This document shows, piece by piece, positions 53,232 to 63,076 of a DNA stretch of 64,000 nucleotides. A program made the translations under genes and the position numbers. The stretch's first letter is position 1; each line of letters begins with the position of its first letter. The stretch covers positions 1 to 64,000 of the forward strand of contig JAHDDL010000021.1 in assembly GCA_020629415.1 (NCBI GenBank), given 5' to 3'. The DNA is from Maribacter sp. Lineage in GTDB: Bacteria > Bacteroidota > Bacteroidia > Flavobacteriales > Flavobacteriaceae. The notes beneath the pieces are model-generated. The model saw only the letters and a program-made list of their open reading frames with translations, had not been told where the DNA came from and searched no databases.

Positions 53232-54977
53232 TTATCTTTTGTTATTTAATAAAATTGCTGCTTGTCCTGCCCAGTCATCACGTTGTGCTCTACCTGGGAA
53301 AGACCCTGTAATAGAATCTAACAAATTATATTCGCTCTCTGTCATTCTAGCTACTTGAGCAAAAGTGTAAATTCCTATTTCATTTAATGTTGCTTCCATC
53401 TGAGGACCAATACCCTTAACCCTCTTCAAATCATCTGCCTCTTGTGTAGTGGCATCAAAAGTACCCACCGCACTTAAAAGATCAGAAACACCTACTTTAT
53501 CACCTACCGTAGGAACAACTTCGCCCATAAGAACATCATCAGTTATAGGCTCTTTAATCTCTACATTAGTCGTTTTGATTTCATATAACGGCTTACCTGA
53601 ATCTCTTAGAACTTTATACTTCTGCCCAGAAGATTTTAAAATAGATTTAACCTCTGCCTGTGCAATAACAGGGAAAGTTCTAGAGTACAATAAGAACAAC
53701 ACAAAGAAGAATCCAATGGTACCTACGAAAATACCGATATCTACAAAAGTTGGAGAGAACATTGTCCAAGAAGAAGGAAGATAATCTCTATGCAATGAAG
53801 TAACGATAATTACGAATCTTTCGAACCACATACCTATGTTTACCACAATAGAAATAAAGAAAGAGAACATGATACTAGTTCTTAATTTCTTGAACCACAT
53901 AAATTGTGGAGAGAATACATTACAAGTCATCATTGACCAGTATGCCCACCAATAAGGACCGGTTGCCCTGTTCAAGAAAGCGTATTGCTCATATTCCACA
54001 CCAGAATACCATGCCATGAACAACTCGGTAATATAGGCACAACCTACAATAGAACCGGTTAACATGATTACAATATTCATTAATTCAATATGCTGAATAG
54101 TAATATAATTTTCTAAATGACATACTTTTCTCATTATAATCAACAACGTGTTTACCATTGCGAAACCAGAGAAAATTGCCCCTGCCACGAAGTAAGGTGG
54201 AAAAATTGTTGTATGCCAACCTGGTATAACCGACGTAGCAAAGTCAAAAGATACAATGGTGTGTACAGATAATACCAACGGAGTTGCAAGACCTGCAAGT
54301 ACCAATGACACTTCCTCAAATCGTTGCCAATCTTTGGCACGACCACTCCACCCAAAACTTAAAAGACTATAGATTTTCTTTTGAAAAGGCAATACGGCCC
54401 TATCACGAATCATAGCAAAATCAGGAAGTAAACCTGTCCACCAAAATACCAATGAAACAGAAAGATATGTTGATATCGCGAATACATCCCAAAGAAGTGG
54501 AGAGTTAAAGTTTACCCATAACGACCCAAATTGATTTGGAATAGGTAATACCCAATATGCCAACCATGGACGACCCATGTGAATAATAGGGAACAAACCA
54601 GCTTGAACAACGGAAAAAATTGTCATTGCCTCAGCAGAACGGTTAATTGCCATTCTCCATTTTTGACGGAACAACAATAATACCGCCGATATCAAAGTAC
54701 CAGCGTGGCCGATACCTACCCACCAAACGAAATTGGTAATATCCCAAGCCCAGTTTACAGACTTGTTAAGACCCCATGTACCGATACCGGTAGAGACCGT
54801 ATAAATAATACAACCTACTCCCCAAAGGAATGCCACTAGGGCAATGGAAAAAACTATCCACCAGTGCTTATTAGCTCTGCCTTCCACTGGTGCGGCAATA
54901 TCCACTGTTACATCGTGGTAGCCTTTGTCTCCAGTTACTAGGGGTTTACGTATAGGTGCTTCGTAATGCGACGCCAT
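53232..54977 (-). CDS. actC: Alternative complex III subunit ActC (NrfD family) with C-terminal helix-hairpin-helix extension
   Basis: A 581-residue protein. Residues about 30-433 are the NrfD-type membrane core of some ten helices that holds the quinol site, with ITNFVWWVGIGHAGTLISAVLLL and NRSAEAMTIFSV blocks. From about 434 the chain continues as a soluble tail (QAEVKSILKSSGQKYKVLRD), and residues 515-581 form a helix-hairpin-helix-like domain (LKRVKGIGPQMEATLNEIGI and FAQVARMTESEY). As I recall the family, the core alone is about 430-470 residues, so the tail is an addition. No frameshift or stop is seen; the tail is read in one frame with the core. Confidence 0.93.
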   Translation of the reverse strand: MASHYEAPIRKPLVTGDKGYHDVTVDIAAPVEGRANKHWWIVFSIALVAFLWGVGCIIYTVSTGIGTWGLNKSVNWAWDITNFVWWVGIGHAGTLISAVLLLFRQKWRMAINRSAEAMTIFSVVQAGLFPIIHMGRPWLAYWVLPIPNQFGSLWVNFNSPLLWDVFAISTYLSVSLVFWWTGLLPDFAMIRDRAVLPFQKKIYSLLSFGWSGRAKDWQRFEEVSLVLAGLATPLVLSVHTIVSFDFATSVIPGWHTTIFPPYFVAGAIFSGFAMVNTLLIIMRKVCHLENYITIQHIELMNIVIMLTGSIVGCAYITELFMAWYSGVEYEQYAFLNRATGPYWWAYWSMMTCNVFSPQFMWFKKLRTSIMFSFFISIVVNIGMWFERFVIIVTSLHRDYLPSSWTMFSPTFVDIGIFVGTIGFFFVLFLLYSRTFPVIAQAEVKSILKSSGQKYKVLRDSGKPLYEIKTTNVEIKEPITDDVLMGEVVPTVGDKVGVSDLLSAVGTFDATTQEADDLKRVKGIGPQMEATLNEIGIYTFAQVARMTESEYNLLDSITGSFPGRAQRDDWAGQAAILLNNKR

Positions 54978-55009
54978 AGACTTTTGTTATAATTACTTTC
55001 TACTATTGT

Positions 55010-58000
55010 TTATGCTTCGTTGGTGTTTCTAACCTTAACATGGTAGAAAACGTTTGGTTGTGTACCTACATGCTCCAACAAATGATACATGCGGTCACTT
55101 TGTTTTAATTCTGCAACTTTACTCTTCTCATCATTAACATCACCAAATACAATGGCACCGTTACTACATGCCGAAGAACAAGCTGTTTGGAATTCTCCAT
55201 CCTCAATAACACGACCGTCTCTCTTAGCATCAAGAATAGTCTTTTGTGTTTTTTGAATACACATAGAACATTTCTCGATAACACCTCTAGAACGAACGTT
55301 TACATCTGGGTTCAATACCATTTTACCCAAATCATTGTTCATATGGAAATCGAACTCGTCATTGTTATTATATAAGAACCAGTTAAATCTACGTACTTTA
55401 TAAGGACAGTTGTTAGCACAATATCTTGTACCTACACATCTGTTATAAGCCATTTGGTTTTGACCTTGTCTACCATGTGAAGTTGCCGCTACAGGACAAA
55501 CAGTTTCACAAGGAGCATGGTTACAGTGTTGACACATTACAGGCTGAAAAGCAACCTGAGGATTCGCAGAAGGATCTTCTAACTCACCGAAACCACCTAA
55601 TGAACCATTATCACCGGACAAACCGTCGAAACCATCTTTTTTGGCATTATCACCTTCAAAGGTTTCTTCAGACGAGTAATATCTATCGATACGCAACCAA
55701 TGCATATCCCTAGACTTTCTTACCTCCGCCTTACCAACAACAGGTACGTTATTTTCTGCATGACAAGCGATAACACAAGAACCACAACCGGTACAAGCAT
55801 TTAAATCAATAGACATGTTAAAATGATGACCGATAGAACGATCAAAGCTATCCCATAAGTCAACAGAAGTTGCAGGAACTTCTTGATGGTCCAAAGATAC
55901 CACAGGAACCTCGTTCCATTCCGCATGGTCTTTAGTATTAAATATCTCTAAAGTTGTTTCTTTAATGATATCTCCCCTACCCATTAAGGTTTTATGTAAT
56001 TGAATACAAGCAAACTCATGATTACCTCCAACTTTTTCTACACTTACAGATTGAATATTGCTAAATCCGTCATATAGTTTAAAAGCATTTACACCAGTCT
56101 GCATTTCTTCTTTCAATCCTACAGTTTTACCGTAACCGAATGAAAGACCTACAGTACCTTTTGCCTGCCCAGGCTGAACAACCACCGGCACCCTCTCCAA
56201 ACTAACACCATTAACGGTAAGCTTTACATAGCTACCATCCATACCGCCGTTTGCAACGTTTACATTTTCTACACCAAGCTCAGCAGCATCTGCTTTTGAA
56301 ATAGTAACATAGTTATCCCAAGAAACTCTTGTAATTGGATCCGGAAATTCTTGCAACCAAGGGTTACTTGCCTGCTGGCCATCGCCCATACCAACTTTAG
56401 AATACAACGTAAGCTCCATTCCATCACTAGTGGTATTTGCTAAACTACGTACAGCAGAAGATAAAGAAGTATTGGAAACAACCTCAATTGTATCCTCCGT
56501 AGTCGTAATATCTTGAGCTGCCCCTTCAGTATTCACCACCATAGTTTTGGTACTGAAAACACCATCTTGCAACGCTTGATTCCAACTTGCACCGTTAAGT
56601 ACAGATGAAGTCCAAGTATCTTTTATATAATCATAATACGTTTGCTCACTTCCCAGTAGCCCTAAAACTACGGATTGAAACTGCTTTGTATCAAATAATT
56701 CTTTAATAGTAGGCTGCATTAAACTGTAATGCCCCTTCTTAATTTGAATATCTCCCCAAGACTCCAAATAGTGGTTTGTAGCGCCCACATATTGCACAGC
56801 CTCAGTAGTTTCATTCCAATTTGTAGAAAAAGCAACAGATAAATCAACCTTTTCCAGACCTTCTTTAAAATCAGCTGCATTAGGCAATGAATATATAGGA
56901 TTAACACCATCCATCAATAAAGCGCCAACTCTACCGGCCTTCATATCTGCAATCAGCGAATTAACCGCCTTCACACTACCTTTTCTTATATATTTAGGAG
57001 CTGCAACATCATAGGCTTTACTGGAAAGCATTTCATTGATTGCCAAAACAACAGCTTGAGCATTAACATCGTCTAATCCCGTTACAACAACAGCATTGGA
57101 ACCAGCTTTCTTTATCTCTACGGCAATGGAATCAACCAAAGCATCATACTCTGAAGTGTTACCACCTACAGAAGTACCATTTAATTTTCCGTATAATTTA
57201 GCCAAAACAACCTTTTGAGCACTTGGCTTCATGGCCACGCGCTTATCGGCATTTGCACCGGTCAATGACATATTTGCCTCAACCTGTATATGTCTGGACA
57301 TTTTACCATTCTTAGGAACACGCCCTCTAGAATAACCCGCATCATAACCACCGCCTTGCCAGTCGGCAATAAAATCTGCCCCAAAAGAAACAATAAGCTC
57401 TGCCTTTTCAAAATCGTAATCAGCTAAAGCACGCTCTCCGTATTTATTTTCAAACGCAGTTAATGCCGCATCTTCAGATATAGCATCATAGGTAACATGA
57501 ACCACATTTTCATTGGCAGCGACCAGATCAGCCATAAGACGATCGGTTGATGGACTAGCATATGTCTGTGTAAGAACAGCAATTTTTTTAGCAGAACCCT
57601 TAAGCGAACCCATTTTAGACTTAACGGTAGCTTTAAGTACATCCCATTCTACCGGCTCTCCATTTGCCAACGGCCCTTGCAACCTTGTACTATCGTACAA
57701 CGAAAGAACAGAACCCTGCACCCTAGCATTAGCCGAACCACCTATTTTAGCCAAAGTATTATTCTCTACCTTGATAGGACGACCCTCACGAGTCTTTATC
57801 AATATGCTAGCAAAATCAAAACCATTTGCAATTGTAGTTGCATAATAGTTAGCGACTCCGGGAACTATATTTTCTGGCAATACCACATAAGGAATCGATT
57901 TTACAACCGGTCCTTCACATGCTGCTAAAGAAGCGGCCGCGGTACTAAACCCAACATACTTCAAGAAATCTCTACGATTTGTATTTGTAGAAGACAATGT

Positions 58001-58129
58001 TTCCTTGTCACCCAAGAAATCATCCACAGGAATCTGCTCTACAAATTCATTCTGCTTTAGCGCCTCAACAATGGAATCGTTAGGATTTAACTCCGCTTCG
58101 TTCTTCCAATATTTTTTGTTTGATGCCAT
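55010..58129 (-). CDS. actB: Alternative complex III subunit ActB (molybdopterin-like fold plus Fe-S domain)
   Basis: A 1039-residue periplasmic subunit. The N-terminus has a Tat motif NRRDFLKYVG (arginines 52-53) followed by SLAAC, where Cys71 could be lipidated. The large middle part (about 80-740) has the fold of molybdopterin oxidoreductases without a cofactor. The C-terminal part (about 770-1030) carries four cysteine clusters (CTGCGSCVIACH, CQHCNHAPCETVCP, CVGTRYCANNCP, CSMCIQKT with later CSSACS), binding one 3Fe-4S and three 4Fe-4S clusters in known homologues. It sits between ActA and ActC. Confidence 0.95.
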   Translation of the reverse strand: MASNKKYWKNEAELNPNDSIVEALKQNEFVEQIPVDDFLGDKETLSSTNTNRRDFLKYVGFSTAAASLAACEGPVVKSIPYVVLPENIVPGVANYYATTIANGFDFASILIKTREGRPIKVENNTLAKIGGSANARVQGSVLSLYDSTRLQGPLANGEPVEWDVLKATVKSKMGSLKGSAKKIAVLTQTYASPSTDRLMADLVAANENVVHVTYDAISEDAALTAFENKYGERALADYDFEKAELIVSFGADFIADWQGGGYDAGYSRGRVPKNGKMSRHIQVEANMSLTGANADKRVAMKPSAQKVVLAKLYGKLNGTSVGGNTSEYDALVDSIAVEIKKAGSNAVVVTGLDDVNAQAVVLAINEMLSSKAYDVAAPKYIRKGSVKAVNSLIADMKAGRVGALLMDGVNPIYSLPNAADFKEGLEKVDLSVAFSTNWNETTEAVQYVGATNHYLESWGDIQIKKGHYSLMQPTIKELFDTKQFQSVVLGLLGSEQTYYDYIKDTWTSSVLNGASWNQALQDGVFSTKTMVVNTEGAAQDITTTEDTIEVVSNTSLSSAVRSLANTTSDGMELTLYSKVGMGDGQQASNPWLQEFPDPITRVSWDNYVTISKADAAELGVENVNVANGGMDGSYVKLTVNGVSLERVPVVVQPGQAKGTVGLSFGYGKTVGLKEEMQTGVNAFKLYDGFSNIQSVSVEKVGGNHEFACIQLHKTLMGRGDIIKETTLEIFNTKDHAEWNEVPVVSLDHQEVPATSVDLWDSFDRSIGHHFNMSIDLNACTGCGSCVIACHAENNVPVVGKAEVRKSRDMHWLRIDRYYSSEETFEGDNAKKDGFDGLSGDNGSLGGFGELEDPSANPQVAFQPVMCQHCNHAPCETVCPVAATSHGRQGQNQMAYNRCVGTRYCANNCPYKVRRFNWFLYNNNDEFDFHMNNDLGKMVLNPDVNVRSRGVIEKCSMCIQKTQKTILDAKRDGRVIEDGEFQTACSSACSNGAIVFGDVNDEKSKVAELKQSDRMYHLLEHVGTQPNVFYHVKVRNTNEA

Positions 58130-58164
58130 ACGTATTATCTGTAATTAGCTTCTTTAAATTATTA

Positions 58165-59535
58165 TTAATAGTGACATTTACCACATTCCAGCCCACCCAA
58201 CTGAGCAGCTGTTAAATTCTCTACACCGTATTTCTTTGAAAGCTCAGCATGAATTTTCTCATAGTATTCATTACCCTCAACCTTTACATTGGTCTCTCTA
58301 TGACAATCAATACACCAACCCATTGTCAACGGAGAATACTGATACATAATTTCCATTTCCTCTACAGGACCGTGACAAGTTTGACACTCAACACCTGCGA
58401 CCGAAACGTGCTGCGAGTGATTGAAATAAGCAAAATCTGGCAGGTTATGAATTCTTACCCATTCTACAGGCTGACTTTCACCAGTGTATTTTTGATTTTC
58501 TTCATCCCAACCAACTGCTTTGTATAATTTCTTTATCTCACCAGTATAGAACTCGTTCGTGTATCCATTCTCCAAATCTTCTTGAGACGGACCCTCCGGA
58601 TTACCAGTATACTCATAAACTGATTTATGACAGTTCATACATACATTCAAAGAAGGTATACCAGAATGTTTGGAAACCCTAGCAGAAGAGTGACAATATT
58701 TACACTCTATCTTATTATCACCTGCATGAATCTTATGTGAATAATGAATTGGCTGAATTGGGGCATAACCCTGATCGACACCTACCTGCATCATCCAACC
58801 ATAGGCAAAGTATGCACTACCCAACAATAAGAAAACAACGGTAACCAAAACCAAAAATTGATTTTGCGCAAAAGCTTTCCAAATCGGGGTTCTTTTTTCA
58901 GCATTCTCTTTTTCAAGAACAACACCATTTGCCTGTGCTATACGCTGTAATGTCTTATTCACCAACAACAGCATAACCACCAACAAACCAAAAACCAAGA
59001 CCAAAGCACCCAAGATCACTTCATTTGAGACGCCAGAAGAATTTCCCGCATTTCCACCAGCAACATCTGCACTACCCGCAACAGGTGCAGGGGCAGCAGC
59101 CGGAGCTGCAGCGGTATATGCCAAAATATCATCGATATCTGTGTTTGACAAGGTTGGAAAAGCCGTCATTGCAGCTTGATTATACTCTGCGTACAATTTA
59201 TTTGCATAAGCGTCACCCGACTTAATTACACCAGGACTGTTTTTAATCCAAGCATAAAGCCACTCTCTGTCCAAGCCTTCTTCTTCACTCAACCTAGCCT
59301 CTACATTCTCTAATGCAGGACCGGTCATCTTACGATTTAACGCATGACAGGCAGCACAGTTTTGATTGAACAATGCCTTGCCTTTTTTAGCATCGCCACC
59401 CCCTGCGGTTTCAGTAGCCACAGATTCAGCAGCAGCTTCATCCTGCGCTATTGAGGGACTTGCAAAAAGCAAAAATACAATTAGGGATAATCCTAAAATT
59501 TTAGAAAACTGATTTCGGTTTGGAACCTTTTTCAT
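58165..59535 (-). CDS. actA: Alternative complex III subunit ActA, six-haem form with N-terminal cytochrome c domain
   Basis: A 456-residue cytochrome and first gene of the respiratory operon. After a signal peptide (about 1-30) comes a class I cytochrome c domain with CAACH at 60-64. Next are an Ala/Pro-rich linker, a membrane helix (about 170-195), a second helix (about 225-245), and a pentahaem domain with CKYCH, CMNCH, CQTCH, CIDCH and CGKCH. ActA receives electrons from the ActB Fe-S chain and passes them to ActE. The extra N-terminal haem is additional to the canonical five. The promoter lies at 59621-59650, giving a leader of about 80 bases. Confidence 0.94.
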   Translation of the reverse strand: MKKVPNRNQFSKILGLSLIVFLLFASPSIAQDEAAAESVATETAGGGDAKKGKALFNQNCAACHALNRKMTGPALENVEARLSEEEGLDREWLYAWIKNSPGVIKSGDAYANKLYAEYNQAAMTAFPTLSNTDIDDILAYTAAAPAAAPAPVAGSADVAGGNAGNSSGVSNEVILGALVLVFGLLVVMLLLVNKTLQRIAQANGVVLEKENAEKRTPIWKAFAQNQFLVLVTVVFLLLGSAYFAYGWMMQVGVDQGYAPIQPIHYSHKIHAGDNKIECKYCHSSARVSKHSGIPSLNVCMNCHKSVYEYTGNPEGPSQEDLENGYTNEFYTGEIKKLYKAVGWDEENQKYTGESQPVEWVRIHNLPDFAYFNHSQHVSVAGVECQTCHGPVEEMEIMYQYSPLTMGWCIDCHRETNVKVEGNEYYEKIHAELSKKYGVENLTAAQLGGLECGKCHY

Positions 59536-59620
59536 ATATCGAATATTTCTATCGGAATCTTGGCATGATTTTGGTCATAGATGAAACCAATTACAATCCA
59601 CCAAATGCCTAAATCGATGA

Positions 59621-59650
59621 CAAAAATACGACATAGACTTTATTTGCAAA
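59621..59650 (-). promoter_or_regulatory. Strong Bacteroidota-type promoter of the actA-ctaD operon
   Basis: On the minus strand: TTTG (59647-59650), an 18-base spacer, then TATTTTTG (59621-59628). Both boxes match exactly. It should drive about 11.9 kb of message ending at the terminator 47716-47743. Confidence 0.75.
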
Positions 59651-59706
59651 ATGTTAATGTATCTATAATTTACAATTTAGAAATATTCTAAATAGATCAA
59701 GATTTA

Positions 59707-59735
59707 TTTGTTTGAGCCTTAATAAATTACTTTTG
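59707..59735 (+). promoter_or_regulatory. Bacteroidota-type promoter of the SPOR-domain gene
   Basis: TTTG (59707-59710), a 17-base spacer, then TACTTTTG (59728-59735) on the plus strand, 31 bases before the ATG at 59767. It is divergent from the actA promoter, with about 57 bases between the two -33 boxes. Confidence 0.75.
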
Positions 59736-59766
59736 TCCTAAATGAAAAATAAATTGAAAATAGGTT

Positions 59767-60138
59767 ATGAAAATTGTTAGTACCCTCCTAGTTTTTGCTT
59801 GTTTTAGCCAATTTAGCTACGCACAAAGTGCAAATGTAGATATACAGCAAGACCCGAAGATTGATCAATTGTTAGAGATTTACAAATCATCCTTAAGCAA
59901 TAATGAATACTACAGAATACAAGTTGGCTTTGGCAACTATGCAAAAGCACAAAAAATAAAAGCAAACGTGGAAGAGGATTTTCCTGAACTAGTTTCTAAA
60001 ATTGATTTTGACTCACCAACATATCGCGTAAGAGTCGGCAGGTTTACCTCTAGATTAGATGCCGAACGAAAGTTCAACGAGGTAAGGACCAAGTACCCCG
60101 ATGCTATGTTATTAAAACCAAAAAAATCGACCAAATAG
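59767..60138 (+). CDS. Exported SPOR-domain protein
   Basis: A 123-residue protein with a signal peptide (about 1-20, ending SYAQ) and a C-terminal SPOR domain (about 48-120): YYRIQVGFGNYAKAQ, then PTYRVRVGRFTSRLDAERKFNEVR. SPOR domains bind peptidoglycan stripped of stem peptides, mostly at division sites. The protein is a bare secreted SPOR module with no membrane anchor. Its stop codon lies inside the terminator hairpin. It is monocistronic. Confidence 0.88.
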   Translation: MKIVSTLLVFACFSQFSYAQSANVDIQQDPKIDQLLEIYKSSLSNNEYYRIQVGFGNYAKAQKIKANVEEDFPELVSKIDFDSPTYRVRVGRFTSRLDAERKFNEVRTKYPDAMLLKPKKSTK

Positions 60139-60150
60139 GTCGATTTTTTT
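60121..60150. terminator. Bidirectional terminator overlapping the SPOR gene stop codon
   Basis: AAAAAATCGACC pairs with GGTCGATTTTTT around an AAATA loop. The hairpin includes the last five codons of the SPOR gene; the TAG stop (60136-60138) spans the loop and stem. A- and T-runs on both sides allow it to end infB transcription as well. Confidence 0.88.
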
Positions 60151-60193
60151 TGCTTTATTTCTAAAGAGATTTTAATACTCTTTATTTCAAATT

Positions 60194-63034
60194 CTATTTG
60201 GACTTCAACTTTTTCTTCACTGCAACTTCTTGGAACGCTTCCACGATATCACCTTCATTGATATCATTATAGTTTTTAATCTGAAGACCACAGTCATAAC
60301 CTTTAGCTACTTCCCTAACATCATCTTTAAATCGTTTTAACGAAGATAATGTACCTGTATATATAACTACGCCATCTCGTATTAATCTAATATTAGAGTT
60401 TCTAAAGATTTTACCGCTTGTTACCATACAACCTGCAATAGTTCCAATTTTAGAAATTTTAAAAGTTTCCCTAATCTCAGCTGTACCAGAAATCTCTTCT
60501 TTCATTTCAGGAGATAACATACCTTCCATTGCATCTTTAAGGTCATTGATCGCAGCATAAATGATAGAATACATACGGATATCTATTTCCTCTTTCTCGG
60601 CAATTGCTTTCGCGTTGCCCATAGGCCTTACATTAAACCCTATAATAACCGCATCCGAAGCAGAAGCCAATAACACATCTGATTCCGTAATAGGACCTAC
60701 AGCTTTATGTATGATATTCACCTGAATTTCATCAGTGGATAATTTCTGGAAAGAATCTGTAAGCGCTTCAACAGAACCATCAACATCACCCTTAAGAATA
60801 ATATTAAGTTCTTTGAAATCACCTAATGCAATTCTACGACCAATTTCATCCAAAGTAATATGACGCTGTGTTCTAACAGACTGCTCACGTTGTAATTGAG
60901 ATCTTCTTGAGGCAATTTGCTTAGCCTCACGCTCGTCTTCCAATACGTAGAACTTATCACCTGCCTGAGAAGCCCCGTCAAGACCTAATATAGATATTGG
61001 TGTTGAAGGACCAACTTCTTTTACATTATTGCCCCTCTCATCCTGCATTGCCTTGATCTTACCACTTGTAGTACCGGCCAACACATAATCACCTATCTTA
61101 AGTGTACCAGACTGCACTAACACAGTAGACACATAACCTTTTCCTTTATCCAAGAACGCTTCCACAACAGTTCCTGTTGCATTTTTATTTGGATTGGCCT
61201 TTAACTCTAATAACTCAGCTTCAAGTAAAACTTTCTCTAATAATTCCTTTACACCTAAACCGGTCTTGGCAGAAATATCATGAGATTGTATTTTACCTCC
61301 CCAATCTTCAACCAATAGGTTCATCTGCGCTAGACCTTCCTTAATCTTATCTGGATTAGACGTAGACTTATCAACTTTGTTTATTGCAAAAACAATTGGT
61401 ACACCAGCAGCTTGCGCGTGACTGATCGCCTCTTTTGTTTGTGGCATAATATCATCATCTGCCGCAATAACAATAATTGCAATATCGGTTACCTGAGCAC
61501 CTCTAGCACGCATAGCGGTAAAAGCCTCGTGACCAGGAGTATCCAAGAAAGCAATTCTTTCCCCATTTTCAAGTGTTACTCCGTAGGCGCCAATATGCTG
61601 AGTAATACCACCACTTTCTCCGGCAATTACATTCTCTTTACGGATGTAATCCAATAAAGATGTTTTACCGTGATCCACGTGCCCCATGACCGTAACGATC
61701 GGAGCTCTATGCTTTAAATCTTCAGGAGCATCTTCTTCCTCAACTATACTTTCTTCAATATCAGCAGTAACAAAGTCAACCTCATAACCGAATTCTTCTG
61801 CTACTATAGATAATGTTTCAGCATCTAAACGCTGATTCATGGTCACCATAATACCTAATGACATACAAGCTGAAATAATTTCAGTTGTAGAAACTCCCAT
61901 CATGGTAGCGACCTCTGTTGCCGTAACAAACTCGGTAACTTTAAGCACCTTGTTCTCCAATTCCTGTTGTTCAAGATCTTTCTCCGTTTGCTCACGGTGC
62001 TGATCCCTTTTACTTCTTCTATACTTTGCCCCTTTACCCTTCTTGGATTTACCTTGAAGTTTTTCTAGGGTTTCACGTACTTGCTTTTGCACGTCTTCCT
62101 CAGTAGGCTCAACTTTTGCCACCGGCGCAAATCTTCCTCTACCTTTATTTCTATCACCAGAGTTTCCGGTGTTTCTATTTTGACCTGGACCGGAAGTATT
62201 TTTAGTTACAATTCTTCTACGCCTTTTCTTTCGGTCAGCACCTGCAGCAGGCTTTTTATCTTCTTTCTTTTTCTTGGGCTTTTCAAATTTGCTAAGGTCA
62301 ATTTTCTCACCGGCAATTTTTGGACCCGACAATTTCTGATACTGAGTCTCTATTGTTTTTGGTGCCTCAGGCTCCTGAGCGGCTTCTGCAGTAGAATCAG
62401 CTTTTGCAGGCTCCTGTTTAGCTTCTGATTTTTTAGTTTCATCAGCTTTAGAAGCGACAGCTTTAGGAGATTCAACTTTAGGCTCCTCTTTTTTCACCTC
62501 TTTCTTTGGAGCCGGTTGGGACACAATTTTAGGACCTTGTAAAACAACCCTTCTTGTCTCCTTGACCTCTACCTTTGGAGCAGATTTTTCTTCCTCTTTA
62601 GGCGCAACCTTTTCTTCAGCTTTTGGAGTTTCTTTAGCAGGTTGCTCTTCAACTTTTTTCTTAGGATTAAGGTCAATTTTACCTACCATCTTAGGACCAG
62701 AAAGTTCTACCTTACCAACTAAAGTTTTGTCTTCGGATTCAGAGTTTCTTCGCTCACGGGCCAAGCGACGATCTTCTTGCTCTTTTTCCAATCGAACTCG
62801 AATTGCCTCTTTCTCCTTACGCTTTTCCTCTCCAACTTCTTTCGATGCAACCTTTTTACTCTTATCCGTCTGGAACTCATCAAGCAAAACTTGGTAAACA
62901 TCATCAGAAATTTTTGTGGTAGGCCTCGCTTCCACATCATGTCCTTTTCCGTTAAGAAAGTCCACTGCCCTATCCAAGGAAATATTAAGTTCACGAAGAA
63001 CTTTATTAAGCCTTATTTTTGCATTGTCTGCCAT
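60194..63034 (-). CDS. infB: Translation initiation factor IF-2
   Basis: A 946-residue GTPase that brings initiator tRNA to the ribosome. An N-terminal IF2_N domain (about 1-55) is followed by a long charged, low-complexity linker rich in Lys, Glu, Pro and Ala (about 60-340). The second IF2_N-like domain and G domain follow, with [13 protein letters not shown] near 450, DTPGHEAF and NKVD, then domains II, III and IV (for example [15 protein letters not shown] and [21 protein letters not shown]). Long linkers are usual in Bacteroidota. It lies 42 bases after nusA in the conserved nusA-infB order. Confidence 0.97.
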   Translation of the reverse strand: MADNAKIRLNKVLRELNISLDRAVDFLNGKGHDVEARPTTKISDDVYQVLLDEFQTDKSKKVASKEVGEEKRKEKEAIRVRLEKEQEDRRLARERRNSESEDKTLVGKVELSGPKMVGKIDLNPKKKVEEQPAKETPKAEEKVAPKEEEKSAPKVEVKETRRVVLQGPKIVSQPAPKKEVKKEEPKVESPKAVASKADETKKSEAKQEPAKADSTAEAAQEPEAPKTIETQYQKLSGPKIAGEKIDLSKFEKPKKKKEDKKPAAGADRKKRRRRIVTKNTSGPGQNRNTGNSGDRNKGRGRFAPVAKVEPTEEDVQKQVRETLEKLQGKSKKGKGAKYRRSKRDQHREQTEKDLEQQELENKVLKVTEFVTATEVATMMGVSTTEIISACMSLGIMVTMNQRLDAETLSIVAEEFGYEVDFVTADIEESIVEEEDAPEDLKHRAPIVTVMGHVDHGKTSLLDYIRKENVIAGESGGITQHIGAYGVTLENGERIAFLDTPGHEAFTAMRARGAQVTDIAIIVIAADDDIMPQTKEAISHAQAAGVPIVFAINKVDKSTSNPDKIKEGLAQMNLLVEDWGGKIQSHDISAKTGLGVKELLEKVLLEAELLELKANPNKNATGTVVEAFLDKGKGYVSTVLVQSGTLKIGDYVLAGTTSGKIKAMQDERGNNVKEVGPSTPISILGLDGASQAGDKFYVLEDEREAKQIASRRSQLQREQSVRTQRHITLDEIGRRIALGDFKELNIILKGDVDGSVEALTDSFQKLSTDEIQVNIIHKAVGPITESDVLLASASDAVIIGFNVRPMGNAKAIAEKEEIDIRMYSIIYAAINDLKDAMEGMLSPEMKEEISGTAEIRETFKISKIGTIAGCMVTSGKIFRNSNIRLIRDGVVIYTGTLSSLKRFKDDVREVAKGYDCGLQIKNYNDINEGDIVEAFQEVAVKKKLKSK

Positions 63035-63076
63035 AAATACTGATTCCCGTTCTTTTATTTAAGTGCTAATATATAG

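Noticed and set aside
55010-58129. Molybdopterin oxidoreductase enzyme
   Set aside because: Although it has that fold, the surrounding actA, actC-F genes and the Fe-S arrangement show it is ActB, which carries no molybdenum cofactor.
62081-62897. Two open frames on the plus strand (115 and 111 residues)
   Set aside because: Antisense to the low-complexity Lys/Glu linker of infB, which gives Phe/Ser-rich artefact proteins.
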